DNA of 64,000 bases from positions 20,696 to 84,695 of the forward strand of contig CAZOOP010000011.1 of assembly GCA_964581465.1 (NCBI GenBank), given 5' to 3'. This stretch comes from WJMB01 sp964581465. Its GTDB lineage: Bacteria; RBG-13-66-14. A program made the translations under genes and the position numbers. Each line of letters opens with the position of its first letter. The stretch's first letter is position 1. This document shows, piece by piece, positions 46,223 through 55,343 of this stretch. Below the pieces are notes generated by a model. The model was not told where the DNA came from, made no database searches, and saw only the letters and a program-made list of their open reading frames with translations.

Positions 46223-46765
46223 ATGAAAAAAACGCTCGCCATCCTGCTGCTCTTCGCCCTCGCCGCCCTGGCCACCTCGGTGACCGGACCCGCGCTGACC
46301 CCCACCGATCCCGGTGATCCGACCCATCCCGACACCACCAACGAGCAGTTGCTGGCCGCCGCCGCAGGCGCCGCCGATCTGGATCCGGGCGGTTGCGTGC
46401 TGGTCTTCGCCGTCGAGCGCAAGTCGATGATGACCGTCCAGCAGGGCTACGCCGTGGCGCTCTACAGCCCCGAGGAAATGGTCACCGTGGCGGCGCTGGT
46501 CGACGAGGACCTCTGCACTGTAGATGAGATCAGCTACCGTTACAGCTTCACCGAGAACGAGCTGACCCTGGTCCGTCAGGCCGCCGAGGCCGCCGGACCC
46601 TTCCAGGTCAACACCCCGGATGCCGCCTTCCTGGTCATCGGCACCGCCGAGGCCGAGAAGGGCTGGACCGTGATCGTTCTCGACGGCTGGGACGGCGCCA
46701 ACAACCGTTGGTCCAAGCGGGTCTTCGAGGGTATCGAACCCGCCGCCGGCTCCGTGGGACGCTGA
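46223..46765 (+). CDS. Exported protein of unknown function, 180 residues
   Basis: AAAGGAG upstream of ATG and a signal peptide (MKKTLAILLLFALAALATS). A Pro/Thr/Asp linker follows (LTPTDPGDPTHPDTTNE), then a compact alpha/beta domain (CVLVFAVERKSMMTV, YAVALYSPEEMVTVAAL, FLVIGTAEAEKGWTVIVLDGW). No family recognised, and no membrane anchor or lipobox. It lies downstream of an IS relic, alone on its transcript as far as can be seen. Confidence 0.75.
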   Translation: MKKTLAILLLFALAALATSVTGPALTPTDPGDPTHPDTTNEQLLAAAAGAADLDPGGCVLVFAVERKSMMTVQQGYAVALYSPEEMVTVAALVDEDLCTVDEISYRYSFTENELTLVRQAAEAAGPFQVNTPDAAFLVIGTAEAEKGWTVIVLDGWDGANNRWSKRVFEGIEPAAGSVGR

Positions 46766-47169
46766 TCGTTTTCACGCACAGACCCATCGGAATGAGCACA
46801 AGGCACACACGCCTTATTTCGATGTAATATAGACGAACAGACGACGCGGGGCGTGGTTTTGCAAAGCCGGCGGAGACGAGTCCCTGTTCACCGCCGTTCT
46901 TCCGACCCTGATACGGAACAGCCCGTCAGCGGTTGGAAGGCCTCGCGTCCTCCACACCAAGGGGCCGATAGAGATACTGCAGCGCTGAAACTGGCTTTTG
47001 ACAACGTTGCATAAACATCCAGAAGCGATCACATTAATCTGTAGCTTCTACTATGTAGATCAACCCCTGTTGAAACAACTCGTCGACCACCCCCAACCTT
47101 TCGTCATCAACCGTGGGTCGGTCCGACACTTACCCTGCGATCCAGCCGTTTACTCAAGAAAGGAAAACA
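46766..47169. other. Spacer, nothing recognised
   Basis: No conserved frame or strong hairpin. AAAGGA at the end is the ribosome site of the next gene. Confidence 0.4.
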
Positions 47170-47520
47170 ATGCCGAACGGAACCGAAGACATCGGCGAAG
47201 GCATCGTCGAAGGCGCCGCCGAAGCCTACTCGGAGGCCGGCGCTTTGGCCTCGGGCATCCTCTCCTGGCTGACCCTGGGGCTGACCCTGGTGCTGCTGAT
47301 CGTCTCGCTGATCGCCCTCATCAAGCTGCGCCACACCATGTACGTCTTCTTCTCCATCGCCGGACTGGCCGGCTTCGCCGATAACCTGCTGGTTTTCTTC
47401 AACATCCAAGGAGACGTACTCTTTACGGTGATGGAATGGCTGATCTATGTTCCCCTGATTATCGGCCTGCTGTTGGCCATGCGGGATAAGATGCTGCGCG
47501 AGTTCCTGCGCAACCGCTAA
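47170..47520 (+). CDS. Small membrane protein with three helices, unknown function
   Basis: 116 residues from MPNGTEDIG, chosen because AAAGGA lies 6 nt upstream. An acidic N-terminal segment precedes three hydrophobic stretches (LTLGLTLVLLIVSLIALI, TMYVFFSIAGLAGFADNLLVFF, LIYVPLIIGLLLAMRD) and a basic end. No family recognised. Followed after 36 nt by an exported protein gene on the same strand, so the two may form a small operon. Confidence 0.7.
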   Translation: MPNGTEDIGEGIVEGAAEAYSEAGALASGILSWLTLGLTLVLLIVSLIALIKLRHTMYVFFSIAGLAGFADNLLVFFNIQGDVLFTVMEWLIYVPLIIGLLLAMRDKMLREFLRNR

Positions 47521-47556
47521 CCGTCCGCGCCACAGGCGCGAATGAAGGGTGCCCGA

Positions 47557-48729
47557 ATGCGTTATCGAGCTGTGATCCTGTTGCTGCTCGGCGTCGCGGC
47601 GTCCCTCGGCGCCGACTATTCCTGCCTGAGCTGGGAGCGCTCCTGGGAGCCGATACGGGAGCTTACCTGGGAAGCCGCCGGAGTGGAGTACGCCCTAATC
47701 GGTGCGGAGTGGCGGGAACTCACCCTGCTGGCCGATGACGCGCCACTGAGCGAGCTGCCCGCCACGACGATCCCGCTGGGCGTCATCGAAGGTCGCCTGT
47801 ACACCGCCTTCGAGGAGCGGTTGACCCTTGACGCCGCCGAAGGGGCGTTCGAACAGCGCTACCTTACCATCACCGCCGGCACGGGGGAAGACTACGCCGC
47901 CGGGAGCACAAGAAACGTCGCGTCGATCCCCATCGAGCGAGGCCCCGGCGCCGTCGCGCTCGCCCCCGGCGGTGACCTGCTGGCCCTGGCCTGGGCCGAT
48001 CCCGAGACTCCCAGTGTCGAGATCGTCGTCCACGGTCTGCCCGAGGGCGCCACCGTCGCCCGCCGGAGTTTCACCGCCGCGACGGACCAGCAGCGCGCCC
48101 GTTGCCAACATCCCGCCTTCTCCAGCGACGGCGAGACTCTATTCTTCAGCCTCCACCCCCACGCTCCGGCCAGCGATGAGTTCCTGGACCCCCAACCCCT
48201 GCTGGCCTGGCGCTGGCTCGAGGACAACCTCGAAGAGATGACCGGACCCCTGGGCTGGGTGCTGCCGGTTCGCGGCCGGAGCGGGCGTCGGCTGATCCTG
48301 CTCGAGGAATACACCGGCGGGGCGGGCTATGGCGAACCCGCGCGCTGGTTGCTCTTCGACCCGCGAACCGGTGAGGTATCCCCGGCCTTCAGCCTGAGCG
48401 TCAACAACGGCCTCTACGCTCCCGACGCCGCCGCCCGGCTCTTCGACGGCGACCCCAACACACGCTGGACGACCCGACGCGACAGCGTGGTCGATATCGA
48501 CCTGAGCGCGGAGCTCCCCCTGGACACCGCTCGGCTGGTCGGCGGCGACGGCGACGTTGTCGGCTGGGGCCTGGCGGTCGAGGGCCAGACCCGCCGCCGC
48601 GACGATCCCGCCGATCCCGCCCGCCTGAGCTACAGCGACACCATTGTCGGCGAGGTGCGCCTGATCCTATCCGCCGGTATCGAAGCCGCCGAGCTGGAGC
48701 TGGGCTTCGCCTTCGCGCCCGTGCCCTGA
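47557..48729 (+). CDS. Exported protein with a C-terminal discoidin-like domain
   Basis: 390 residues from MRYRAVILLLLGVAASLGA (signal peptide), with AAGGGTG upstream. An in-frame ATG five codons earlier is less likely. The middle part has propeller-like strands (GPGAVALAPGGDLLALAWAD, HPAFSSDGETLFFSLHP). The end (YAPDAAARLFDGDPNTRWTT...) resembles the F5/8 type C fold seen in surface-binding proteins. It lacks the SWGxIKA tail of the other discoidin-like protein. Function unknown. Confidence 0.75.
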   Translation: MRYRAVILLLLGVAASLGADYSCLSWERSWEPIRELTWEAAGVEYALIGAEWRELTLLADDAPLSELPATTIPLGVIEGRLYTAFEERLTLDAAEGAFEQRYLTITAGTGEDYAAGSTRNVASIPIERGPGAVALAPGGDLLALAWADPETPSVEIVVHGLPEGATVARRSFTAATDQQRARCQHPAFSSDGETLFFSLHPHAPASDEFLDPQPLLAWRWLEDNLEEMTGPLGWVLPVRGRSGRRLILLEEYTGGAGYGEPARWLLFDPRTGEVSPAFSLSVNNGLYAPDAAARLFDGDPNTRWTTRRDSVVDIDLSAELPLDTARLVGGDGDVVGWGLAVEGQTRRRDDPADPARLSYSDTIVGEVRLILSAGIEAAELELGFAFAPVP

Positions 48730-48802
48730 CTCCAACGCAATCTCTTCGTTAACGCGAGTCGATTGAGACCGGAATCCACTAAACCGGAACAGCGAGGTTC
48801 CT

Positions 48803-49267
48803 GTGGACGCTCTGACCGCCCTGCGTGAGCTCAACTTCTTCGACGCCGTTCAAGATGCCGAGCTGGCGTTCATCGCCGAACACCTGGAACGTGAACACCA
48901 CCGCGCCGGTTCGCGGCTCATCGAAGAAAACATGGCCGGACGCGGACTCTACCTGGTCGTCGAGGGCGAAGTCCGCGTCGTCAAGGAATCGCCGACGGGC
49001 CGGGTGCTCACGCTGGCCGTCCTGAGACCCGGCGACTTCTTCGGCGAGATGAGCCTCTTCGATGGCGGTCCCCACTCCGCCGCCGTCATCGCCGCCACGG
49101 ACTGTCTACTGATGGTGATGCGCAGCGACGCCTTCCTAGAACTGATGGAGGTCGATCCCGTCGTGGCGCTCAAGATAACCGTACGCGTCGCCAAGGTACT
49201 CAGCTTCAGACTGCGCACCGCCAACGAGCGCCTGGGCTCGTCGCTGAAAAACGACGGTGAAATATAG
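48803..49267 (+). CDS. Cyclic nucleotide-binding domain protein
   Basis: 154 residues, a single cNMP-binding (CAP_ED) domain. LIEENMAGRGLYLVVEGEVRVVKES and the phosphate-binding cassette PGDFFGEMSLFDGGPHSAAV are clear. A C-terminal helix replaces the HTH of CRP proteins, so it is not a DNA-binding regulator by itself. GTG start with GAGG 6 nt upstream. It may sense cAMP or c-di-nucleotides and act on partner proteins. Neighbours give no hint. Confidence 0.88.
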   Translation: MDALTALRELNFFDAVQDAELAFIAEHLEREHHRAGSRLIEENMAGRGLYLVVEGEVRVVKESPTGRVLTLAVLRPGDFFGEMSLFDGGPHSAAVIAATDCLLMVMRSDAFLELMEVDPVVALKITVRVAKVLSFRLRTANERLGSSLKNDGEI

Positions 49268-49370
49268 TGCCGCATCCCTCTGCCTTAACCGGCATTGGTT
49301 GACTGGTGACGTTTCACCCAAACCGCTCCAAGACACCGGCCGATAAATGTAAACAGCCGCCCATTCGCCC

Positions 49371-49452
49371 GGCGTTGGCACGTTTCTTGCGGAAGGCGAT
49401 GCCCCTTCGTCCAAAACCGAAGTCGCCCTGCTGCAAGAAACGTGCCAACGCC
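49371..49452. repeat. Long inverted repeat element, copy 3
   Basis: Arms GGCGTTGGCACGTTTCTTGC (49371-49390) and exact complement (49433-49452) enclose 42 bp. Compared with copy 1, the fourth base pair is G-C instead of T-A, changed in both arms. Confidence 0.9.
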
Positions 49453-49529
49453 TCGTCATCGGAACTGCTGAGTCTATCGTCTGTCCAGCGATTAGTCGGC
49501 CGGTGTCTCGGTGATCCGGCAGAGAAGCG

Positions 49530-49557
49530 AACAACCGGGCCGCGCGGCCCGGTTGTT
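49530..49557. terminator. Perfect palindrome terminator between convergent genes
   Basis: AACAACCGGGCCGC followed by its exact complement. It lies about 25 nt beyond the stop of the bifunctional nuclease gene (minus). Confidence 0.85.
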
Positions 49558-49580
49558 GATTCTCGTCGATTTGTCGAGGC

Positions 49581-50069
49581 CTAGCCCTCTTCGAAGTCCT
49601 CGGGGCTGATGTTATCGATGAACTCGGAAAGCTTGTCGGTTTCCAGCAGTGTGGCCTGCTGCTTGGTTTCCTCATGTACCAGCACGGGCTCGCTGACGAA
49701 GATGGGCGCCTCGAAGCGCAGGGCCAGGGCGATGCCGTCGGAGGGTCGGCAGTCGATGATCTGCTCCTCTTCGCCGGAGGTGATGTGCAGCTCGGCGTAG
49801 AAGGTGTTTTCGCGGATGTCGGTGACGACCAGGCGCTCGACGGTAGCCCCCAGGGAAAGGATGACGCGCTTGAGCAGGTCGTGGGTCATCGGCCGCGGGC
49901 GGTCTATCTTCTCGCGCTCGGCGATGATTGCGTTGGCTTCGAAGTGGCCGACCCAGATGGGCAGGATGCGCTGCTGCTCGCTGTCCCGCAGGATGATCAC
50001 GGGGCTGCGGCTTTTGGGGTCCAGGGCGATGCCCGCCAGGATGACCGGAATCTCGGGATGCTCGCTCAT
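49581..50069 (-). CDS. Bifunctional nuclease family (BFN/DUF151) protein
   Basis: 162 residues. Family features: N-terminal ILAGIALDPKSRSPVIILRD, then LPIWVGHFEANAI, RPMTHDLLKRVI and CRPSDGIALALRFEAPIFVSE. The last 30 residues (LLETDKLSEFIDNISPEDFEEG) resemble the UvrB-like tail found in many members. Plant homologues have RNase/DNase activity, but in bacteria the role is unclear. Only a weak ribosome site. Monocistronic by position. Confidence 0.92.
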   Translation of the reverse strand: MSEHPEIPVILAGIALDPKSRSPVIILRDSEQQRILPIWVGHFEANAIIAEREKIDRPRPMTHDLLKRVILSLGATVERLVVTDIRENTFYAELHITSGEEEQIIDCRPSDGIALALRFEAPIFVSEPVLVHEETKQQATLLETDKLSEFIDNISPEDFEEG

Positions 50070-50359
50070 CTTTTTCGCTGTACCTTGGTTTGCCGTTAAT
50101 AGTGATTGGGCGGCTTATCTTATGCAATGACAACAATATGACGATATAAGCAATCTGCAGGACGCCTCTAGTGAGCAGGGTGCGATACGATTTCAGCCTA
50201 CCTTGGTAGGGTTAAACGGTCCGCTCGGGTTGCTCTAAGGCCGTTATTCTCGCCATCAAGCCGTGTTGGCGGACCAGCCGCGTCTCGATTTGTCGGCAGC
50301 TAGATAGCCGGACGCCTAAGGTTCAGTATAGATGCTAAAACGTTATTGTCCCAGCGGGG
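50070..50359. other. Spacer, nothing recognised
   Basis: No gene or strong structure seen between the nuclease gene and ybaB. Confidence 0.4.
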
Positions 50360-50707
50360 TTACATTCCCCCGCCCATCATCTGTTGGGCCAGGGCGGCGG
50401 GAATGCCCAGATCGGCGGCGGCCTGCCCCATCTTTTCCCGGGCCAGCTCTTCGGACTTGTTCCGGGCGTCGGAGACGGCGGCGATGATCAGGTCTTCGAG
50501 GAGGTCCTTGTCGTCGGGGTCGACGACCTCGTCATCGAGTTCGATGCGGGTCAGTTCCTGGCGGCCGTTCATGACGGCCTTGACCAGACCGCCCCCGGCC
50601 AGGCCCTCGACGCTCTCATCGCGCAGGCGCTCCTGAACCTCGATCATCTTGGCCTGAAACTGCTGGGCCTTGCCCAGTATGTTGCTCATCCCTCGGGCCA
50701 TGCTCAT
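50360..50707 (-). CDS. ybaB: YbaB/EbfC nucleoid-associated protein
   Basis: 115 residues. Family motifs: NILGKAQQFQAKMIEVQERL, VKAVMNGRQELTRIELDDEVVDP and DLIIAAVSDARNKSEELAREKM. Binds DNA as a dimer and is commonly found next to dnaX. The ATG overlaps the stop of the dnaX tau frame (ATGA), with AAGGAGAA upstream, so translation depends partly on ribosomes that have shifted frame in dnaX. Confidence 0.95.
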   Translation of the reverse strand: MSMARGMSNILGKAQQFQAKMIEVQERLRDESVEGLAGGGLVKAVMNGRQELTRIELDDEVVDPDDKDLLEDLIIAAVSDARNKSEELAREKMGQAAADLGIPAALAQQMMGGGM

Positions 50708-52316
50708 TTCTCCTTGACTAGACGCACTAAGCGAGCGTCGAAAAAGTCTTTTACCAGCTCGACGGCCCGTCGTTCGGCGCTGGGCAGGCCGTTCAAGCGT
50801 CCGCCACCCTCGTGGACGCCGGGGTCGCCTTCGGAGGAATCTTCCAGTCGATCGTCGACCAGGGCCTCTAGCAGCAGCTCTTCGCCATAGAAACCGCGGG
50901 CGACCTCCTCGACGACGCGGCGGTTCTCCAGCTTGCGCAGCGACTGCTGATGGAAGAGGTGGGCCGGGCTGAAGAACAGGCGCAGCTTGTCGCCGGCCGG
51001 CTCGATTCGCGATGCCTCGGCGCAGAAGGCGGCCACGGTTGTGTTCTCGCGGCGCAGCGCGTTGAGGAAGCCCGGCCAGCTCCGGGAGGGATCGCCGTCG
51101 ACGGGCTCGGTGGCCGGTCGCTCAGTCTCCGGGGGACGCTCCGGGATTTCATCGCGGCTCAGGGCTTTTTTTTTACGTCGGCTCGCCTGGGCACCTCGGA
51201 TGCGCCCGTCTCCAGTCTCTCGGCCAGCTCGGCCACGGGAAGCAGCTCGGGCAGACGGGCCAGCTCGACCAGTGTCAGCTCGAGGACCAGGCGGGGCTGG
51301 CGGGAAAGCTTCAGCTCTCCCAGGCTGCGGCGCAGCACGGCCAGGCGGGCCAGCCAGCCCTCGGTTGGGGAGAGTGCGGCCAGTTCGTCGTCGGCGGGCT
51401 GGACCGCGGCGGCGGCCTGGCCGCCCAGGGCGACGAGGAAGCAGTCCCGCCAGAGGGTCAGCAGCTCCTCGGCAACCACTCGGGGATCGACGCCGGAGTC
51501 GACGATGCCTCCCAAGCGGACCACCAGGGCCGCGGCGTCGCCTTCGATGATCTCCCGTGACAGCGCACCCAGTTGCTCGCGATCGACCTTGCCCAGCACG
51601 GCCCGGGCGTCCTCGACACTGATCTCCCCCTCGGCGAAGGCGAAGAGCTGCTCGAGGGCGCTCTCGGCGTCGCGGACGGCGCCGCCGGCGGAGCGGGCCA
51701 GCATCAGCGCGGCCTCGCTCTCGAGCTGAAAGCCCTCCTCGGCGGCGATGCGTTCGAGGAGCTCGGCCACGGCCTCGGCGGGGATGCGCCGAAAGGTCAG
51801 TTGCTGGCAGCGCGAGAGGATGGTCGGCGGCAGCTTGTCCGGGTCCGTGGTGGCCAGGATGAACAGGGCGTGGGGCGGGGGCTCCTCCAGGGTCTTCAAC
51901 AGGGCGTTGAAGGCCTCCCGGGTGAGCATGTGGACCTCGTCGATGATGTAGACCTTGTAACGCGCACCGGCCGGCGCGAACTTGACGTTCTCGCGCAGGG
52001 TGCGGATCTCGTCGATGCCGCGGTTGGAGGCGGCGTCGATCTCGATGACGTCGACATCGGCTCCGGCGGCGATGGCCCGGCAATGCTCGCAGGTGTTGCA
52101 GGGGTCCGGCGTGGGGCCCTCGACGCAGTTGAGCGCTTTGGCCAGCAGCCGCGCCGTGGTGGTCTTGCCGACGCCGCGCGGTCCGGCGAAGAGATAGGCA
52201 TGACCGACGCGGTCGCGCGCCACGGCGTTGCGCAGCGTGGTGGTGATGTGCTCCTGGCCGACGACCTCGCCGAAAAGCTGGGGTCGCCACTTGCGCGCGA
52301 TGACCTGGTAGCTCAT
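50704..52316 (-). CDS. dnaX: DNA polymerase III tau/gamma subunit with programmed frameshift
   Basis: Clamp-loader ATPase. In frame 0 the product ends after 385 residues (...RRADVKKKP, stop at 51159-51161), the gamma form. A run of nine A containing A-AAA-AAG precedes that stop. A -1 shift there joins a further 150 or so codons (RRKKKALSRDEIPERPP...KEK), giving tau of about 537 residues. The clamp-loader part shows AYLFAGPRGVGKTTTARLLAKAL (Walker A), the zinc site CNTCEHC and IIDEVHMLTREAFNALLKTLEEPP (Walker B). The tau tail carries the helicase and alpha-binding region. Overlaps ybaB. Confidence 0.93.
51166..51174 (-). promoter_or_regulatory. dnaX slippery A9 site
   Basis: Nine A in the coding strand, read GTA AAA AAA AAG in frame 0, contain the heptamer A-AAA-AAG known from E. 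coli dnaX. An AGGCGAG motif 8-10 nt upstream could act as an internal Shine-Dalgarno stimulator. Transcriptional slippage, as in Thermus, is an alternative. Confidence 0.85.
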
Positions 52317-52666
52317 TGAATAACGGACTCCGGAGGCGGGTGGGGTGAACGCGGGAGCGGCTACGACGCGGGGAGTATTATAGAACAGCGCTCGTTCGAT
52401 TGCCAGCGGCTGACTAGTACAAAGGGGATTTTGTTGAAAATCTATCTCATTTAGTCTATGCTGGAAAGCGCATCAGGGATTAACCCGGTTGTACGCGGTG
52501 AGCGCACTCCCGACCCCTGATCGGATCAAAGCCCACCCACGGACAGCAATACGATCTGCGCGGTTGGACCCGGCGTAGTATACTCTGCGTACAGAATGTG
52601 CGGGACAATCCGAGACTCGCTCGGTTGACTTCCCATGCCAACCCGGTCTGACACAAGGGAGAAGCC
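52317..52666. other. Divergent spacer between dnaX and bcp
   Basis: No gene seen. A TATACT box at 52579-52584 could serve bcp, but it lacks a good -35. Confidence 0.4.
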
Positions 52667-53119
52667 ATGGAACCCCTCAAGCCCGGCGACATCGCGCCGA
52701 ACTGGTCGCTGCCCGGCTCCGACGGCGCGGAGCACTCCGCAACCGAGCTGGCCGGCAAGCGCTACGTAATCTACTTCTACCCCCGTGACAACACCCCGGG
52801 CTGCACCCGGGAGGCCTGCGATTTCCGCGATAGCTTCGGCCGCGTCCAGGCCCTGGGCGTGCCCGTCTTCGGCGTCTCGACGGACTCGCTCAAGCGCCAC
52901 GCCTCATTCAGCGCCAAGTACGAGCTGCCCTTCACCCTGCTGGCCGATCCGGAGCGGAAGGCGGTCAAGAGCTTCGGCACCGACAAGGGCGGTTCCTCGG
53001 CCCGGCGGGTGACCTTCATCGTTGGACCCGACGGCACGATCGAGGCGGCCTGGCCCAAGGTGAAGGTCAAGGGTCACGTCGACGAGGTCATCGCCAAGCT
53101 CGAGGAGCTGCATGGCTGA
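52667..53119 (+). CDS. bcp: Thioredoxin-dependent peroxiredoxin, Bcp/PrxQ type
   Basis: 150 residues, the usual size. Reduces hydroperoxides in the cytosol. Peroxidatic Cys in YPRDNTPGCTREACDFRD (about C46), with the resolving Cys five residues later as in 1-Cys/atypical 2-Cys PrxQ proteins. Ribosome site GGGAGAAGCC before ATG. Overlaps the rsgA start by 8 nt, so the two are co-transcribed and coupled. Confidence 0.95.
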   Translation: MEPLKPGDIAPNWSLPGSDGAEHSATELAGKRYVIYFYPRDNTPGCTREACDFRDSFGRVQALGVPVFGVSTDSLKRHASFSAKYELPFTLLADPERKAVKSFGTDKGGSSARRVTFIVGPDGTIEAAWPKVKVKGHVDEVIAKLEELHG

Positions 53120-54053
53120 GACGCGTCGCGGCGTCGTGTTGCGTCTCGAGGGCAACGTTTGCTTCGTCGATGCCGACGGCGAGCGCCTGAGCTGCTTTCT
53201 GCCCAAGAGCCGCCGGCGGGAGGCCCGGCGTGGCGGCGGGACGGCCCTGGCCCCCGGCGACCGGGTCAGTCTCGAACCCGCCGACGACGCCGACCGGGGA
53301 CTGTGGCGCATCGTCGAGGTGGAAGAGCGGCGCAGCGCGCTCTCACGGCGGCGCCTCGAGGCCCGGCGTCCCGGCGAGGATGTCTTGATCGCCAACCCGG
53401 ACCGCCTGTTGGTCGTGGCCGCCTGCGACCGCCCGCCCTTCAACCCCCGTTTCGCCGACCGCCTGCTCTGCGCCGGTGAGCTCCATGAGCTGGAGTGCCT
53501 GTTGGTTCTCAACAAGCTGGACCTGGTCGAGCCGGGTGTCGCCGACGAGTCGGTCGCTCCCTACCGCGCCGCCGGGTACCGCTGCCTGGTCGTCAGCGCC
53601 GCTGACGGCCGGGGGATCGACGAGCTGCGCGGGCTGCTCGGCACGGGGCTGACCCTGCTGGCAGGGCGCAGCGGTGTCGGCAAGTCCAGCCTGCTCAACG
53701 CCTGCTTCCCCGACTTCGACCTTCGAGTCGGCGCGGTGTCCGACTACTCGGACAAGGGCGTCCACACCACCACCAGCCCCGAGCTCTTCCCCCTGGGCGG
53801 GGGGTACGTCGCCGACACCCCGGGGGTGCGCGTCTTCGCTCTCTGGGGGGTGACGGTGGCCGAGCTGGCCGGGCTCTTCCCCGACATCGCCCGGTATAGA
53901 GACGACTGTCGCTTCGGCGACTGCCGCCACCGCAGCGAGCCGAGCTGCGCCGTCAAGGCGGCCGTCGAAGCCGGGGAGCTGGACGCCGGGCGCTACGCCG
54001 GATACCTGACCGTCCTGGAGGAGCTGGAGGCTGTTCACCGCCAGAGGTATTGA
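53112..54053 (+). CDS. rsgA: Ribosome small-subunit GTPase RsgA
   Basis: 313 residues. Late assembly factor of the 30S subunit. N-terminal OB fold (RGVVLRLEGNVCFVDADGE), then a circularly permuted GTPase: NKLDL (G4, about residue 134) precedes GRSGVGKSSLLN (G1, about 185) and DTPGVR (G3, about 236). The C-terminal zinc finger is CRFGDCRHRSEPSC. Its start lies within the end of bcp. The 11-bp tandem array begins about 110 nt after the stop. Confidence 0.96.
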   Translation: MAETRRGVVLRLEGNVCFVDADGERLSCFLPKSRRREARRGGGTALAPGDRVSLEPADDADRGLWRIVEVEERRSALSRRRLEARRPGEDVLIANPDRLLVVAACDRPPFNPRFADRLLCAGELHELECLLVLNKLDLVEPGVADESVAPYRAAGYRCLVVSAADGRGIDELRGLLGTGLTLLAGRSGVGKSSLLNACFPDFDLRVGAVSDYSDKGVHTTTSPELFPLGGGYVADTPGVRVFALWGVTVAELAGLFPDIARYRDDCRFGDCRHRSEPSCAVKAAVEAGELDAGRYAGYLTVLEELEAVHRQRY

Positions 54054-54704
54054 GCGCTTGGTCCTTACCTGTAGCGGCGGGCGGCAACGCAACGGTGATG
54101 AATCAAGCGGTATTTATGCTATAATTGTGATATACTGCGAACAGTACGCGCATTACTTTAGGCTGGCTTAAAGCTGGCTTAAAGCTGGGTGAAAGCTGGG
54201 TGTAGGCTGGGTGTAGGCTGGGTGAAAGCTGGGTGGTCTAACGCGTGGTTGCGTCGCAGACCGCGGCAGACAATACTATAGGGATTATCACTCGCACCTG
54301 AACCGACTCATCCAGCTAATAGATTGTCATTGGTTACTTTATAGCTAATAATCGCCGCCGTTGTCATCCCGCTGCATTGTCGTGCCAATGCCTGCTGGCG
54401 ATGCACCTGGACCTGCCTTGAGTACCACCGGAAGCCCGAGGCTGTTGGTTCCATTCAGGTTACAACCAGGCTGTGAGTAAGTGACCTGCTGACGACGCTC
54501 TATTGCTCGCTTTAGCAGCTTAGACCGTTTTCCGACTTCGCAGGTTGACCACACGCTGCGGGTGGTTACCAGCCCCTCGTCTCAATGCGTCTTTCAACAA
54601 TTGATAATGCTTGGTTCAGTTTCTGGTGCTGATCCAATACTATAGCCCGGTGCGGTTATCCACCCGGCGCCCCTGAAGCCATTCCCACACCGACGAGGTC
54701 CACC
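54054..54704. other. Spacer with tandem array
   Basis: Apart from the 11-bp repeats, no gene or terminator was recognised. A phrase near 54281 (GGGATTATCAC... GAACCGAC) also occurs near 2576. Confidence 0.45.
54162..54238. repeat. Seven tandem 11-bp units (GCTGGGTGAAA-like)
   Basis: Units alternate GCTGGCTTAAA, GCTGGGTGAAA and GCTGGGTGTAG with conserved GCTGG starts and exact 11-bp spacing. One helical turn per unit would phase a protein-binding face. Confidence 0.9.
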
Positions 54705-55343
54705 ATGCGAATTGACCGACTCACAGCGGTGCTGCTCGTCGTCCTCTCCATCAGCGCTTCGGCCGGCACGCTGACCCTCCAGCCCGACCACGAGGGCAAG
54801 GACGCCGAGGTCAACACCGACCACATGACCGATAACTACGGCGACGCCAAGTTCGTCGTCACCAACTGGTGCGATGGGTGAGCCCCCTGGAGCTACGGGC
54901 TGATCGAGTTCGATCTGGCCCAAATCCCCCCGGACAGCCACATCGATTCCGCCGTGCTGACCCTCTACCACTACGAGAACCCGCAGGGCGGCACGGGCTG
55001 GACCGTCCAGCGCCTGCGCGAGGACTGGGACGAGGACACCGTCACCTACGACACCATGCCCGCCTACGATACCTACGTCTACGACACCGCCTATCTCGAC
55101 GGCATCGACAGCTACATCTGCTGGAACATCACCGACCTGGTCGCCGAGTGGTTCTACGGTTACTATCCCAACCACGGTCTGCTGATCACCAACGACTACC
55201 AGATCATGGACGACTGGCCCTCGCTGGCCTCCAGCGATCACGCCGAGGCGGGCTGGCGGCCGAAGCTGGTCATCGACTACCACCCGACGGGCAGCGCCGT
55301 CGAGGAGGCTAGCTGGGGAGTGGTCAAAGCCCGGACGGAGTGA
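54705..55343 (+). CDS. Exported DNRLRE-type protein, predicted selenoprotein (UGA at codon 59)
   Basis: 212 residues if the in-frame TGA at 54879-54881 is read. ATG with GAGGT upstream and a signal peptide (MRIDRLTAVLLVVLSISASA). Then TLTLQPDHEGKDAEV and NYGDAKFVVTNWCDG-U-APWSYGLIEFDLAQIP. The strands on both sides of the TGA (FDLAQIPPDSHIDSAVLTLY, WDEDTVTYDTMP) belong to one DNRLRE/CBM96-type jelly-roll, so the frame is continuous in meaning. The TGA forms a C-x-x-U motif. A SECIS-like hairpin follows, and the tail EEASWGVVKA is shared with two other exported proteins. A nonsense mutation is the alternative. Confidence 0.72.
54879..54921 (+). promoter_or_regulatory. Candidate bacterial SECIS element
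   Basis: Stem GGGC...GCCC closing GATCG / CGATC (54902-54906 with 54911-54915) around the loop AGTT. The loop starts 25 nt after the UGA, with G at its second position, inside the known bacterial range. Confidence 0.6.

Larger units (their letters stand above)
49268..49580. other. Convergent spacer with inverted repeat and terminator
   Basis: Holds inverted-repeat copy 3 and a palindromic terminator. No gene seen. Confidence 0.6.

Noticed and set aside
50704..52290. A single long alternative-frame protein in the dnaX region
   Set aside because: Only the 3' part (about 50704-51174) has dnaX tau character. The upstream part is a frame shadow of the clamp-loader domain.
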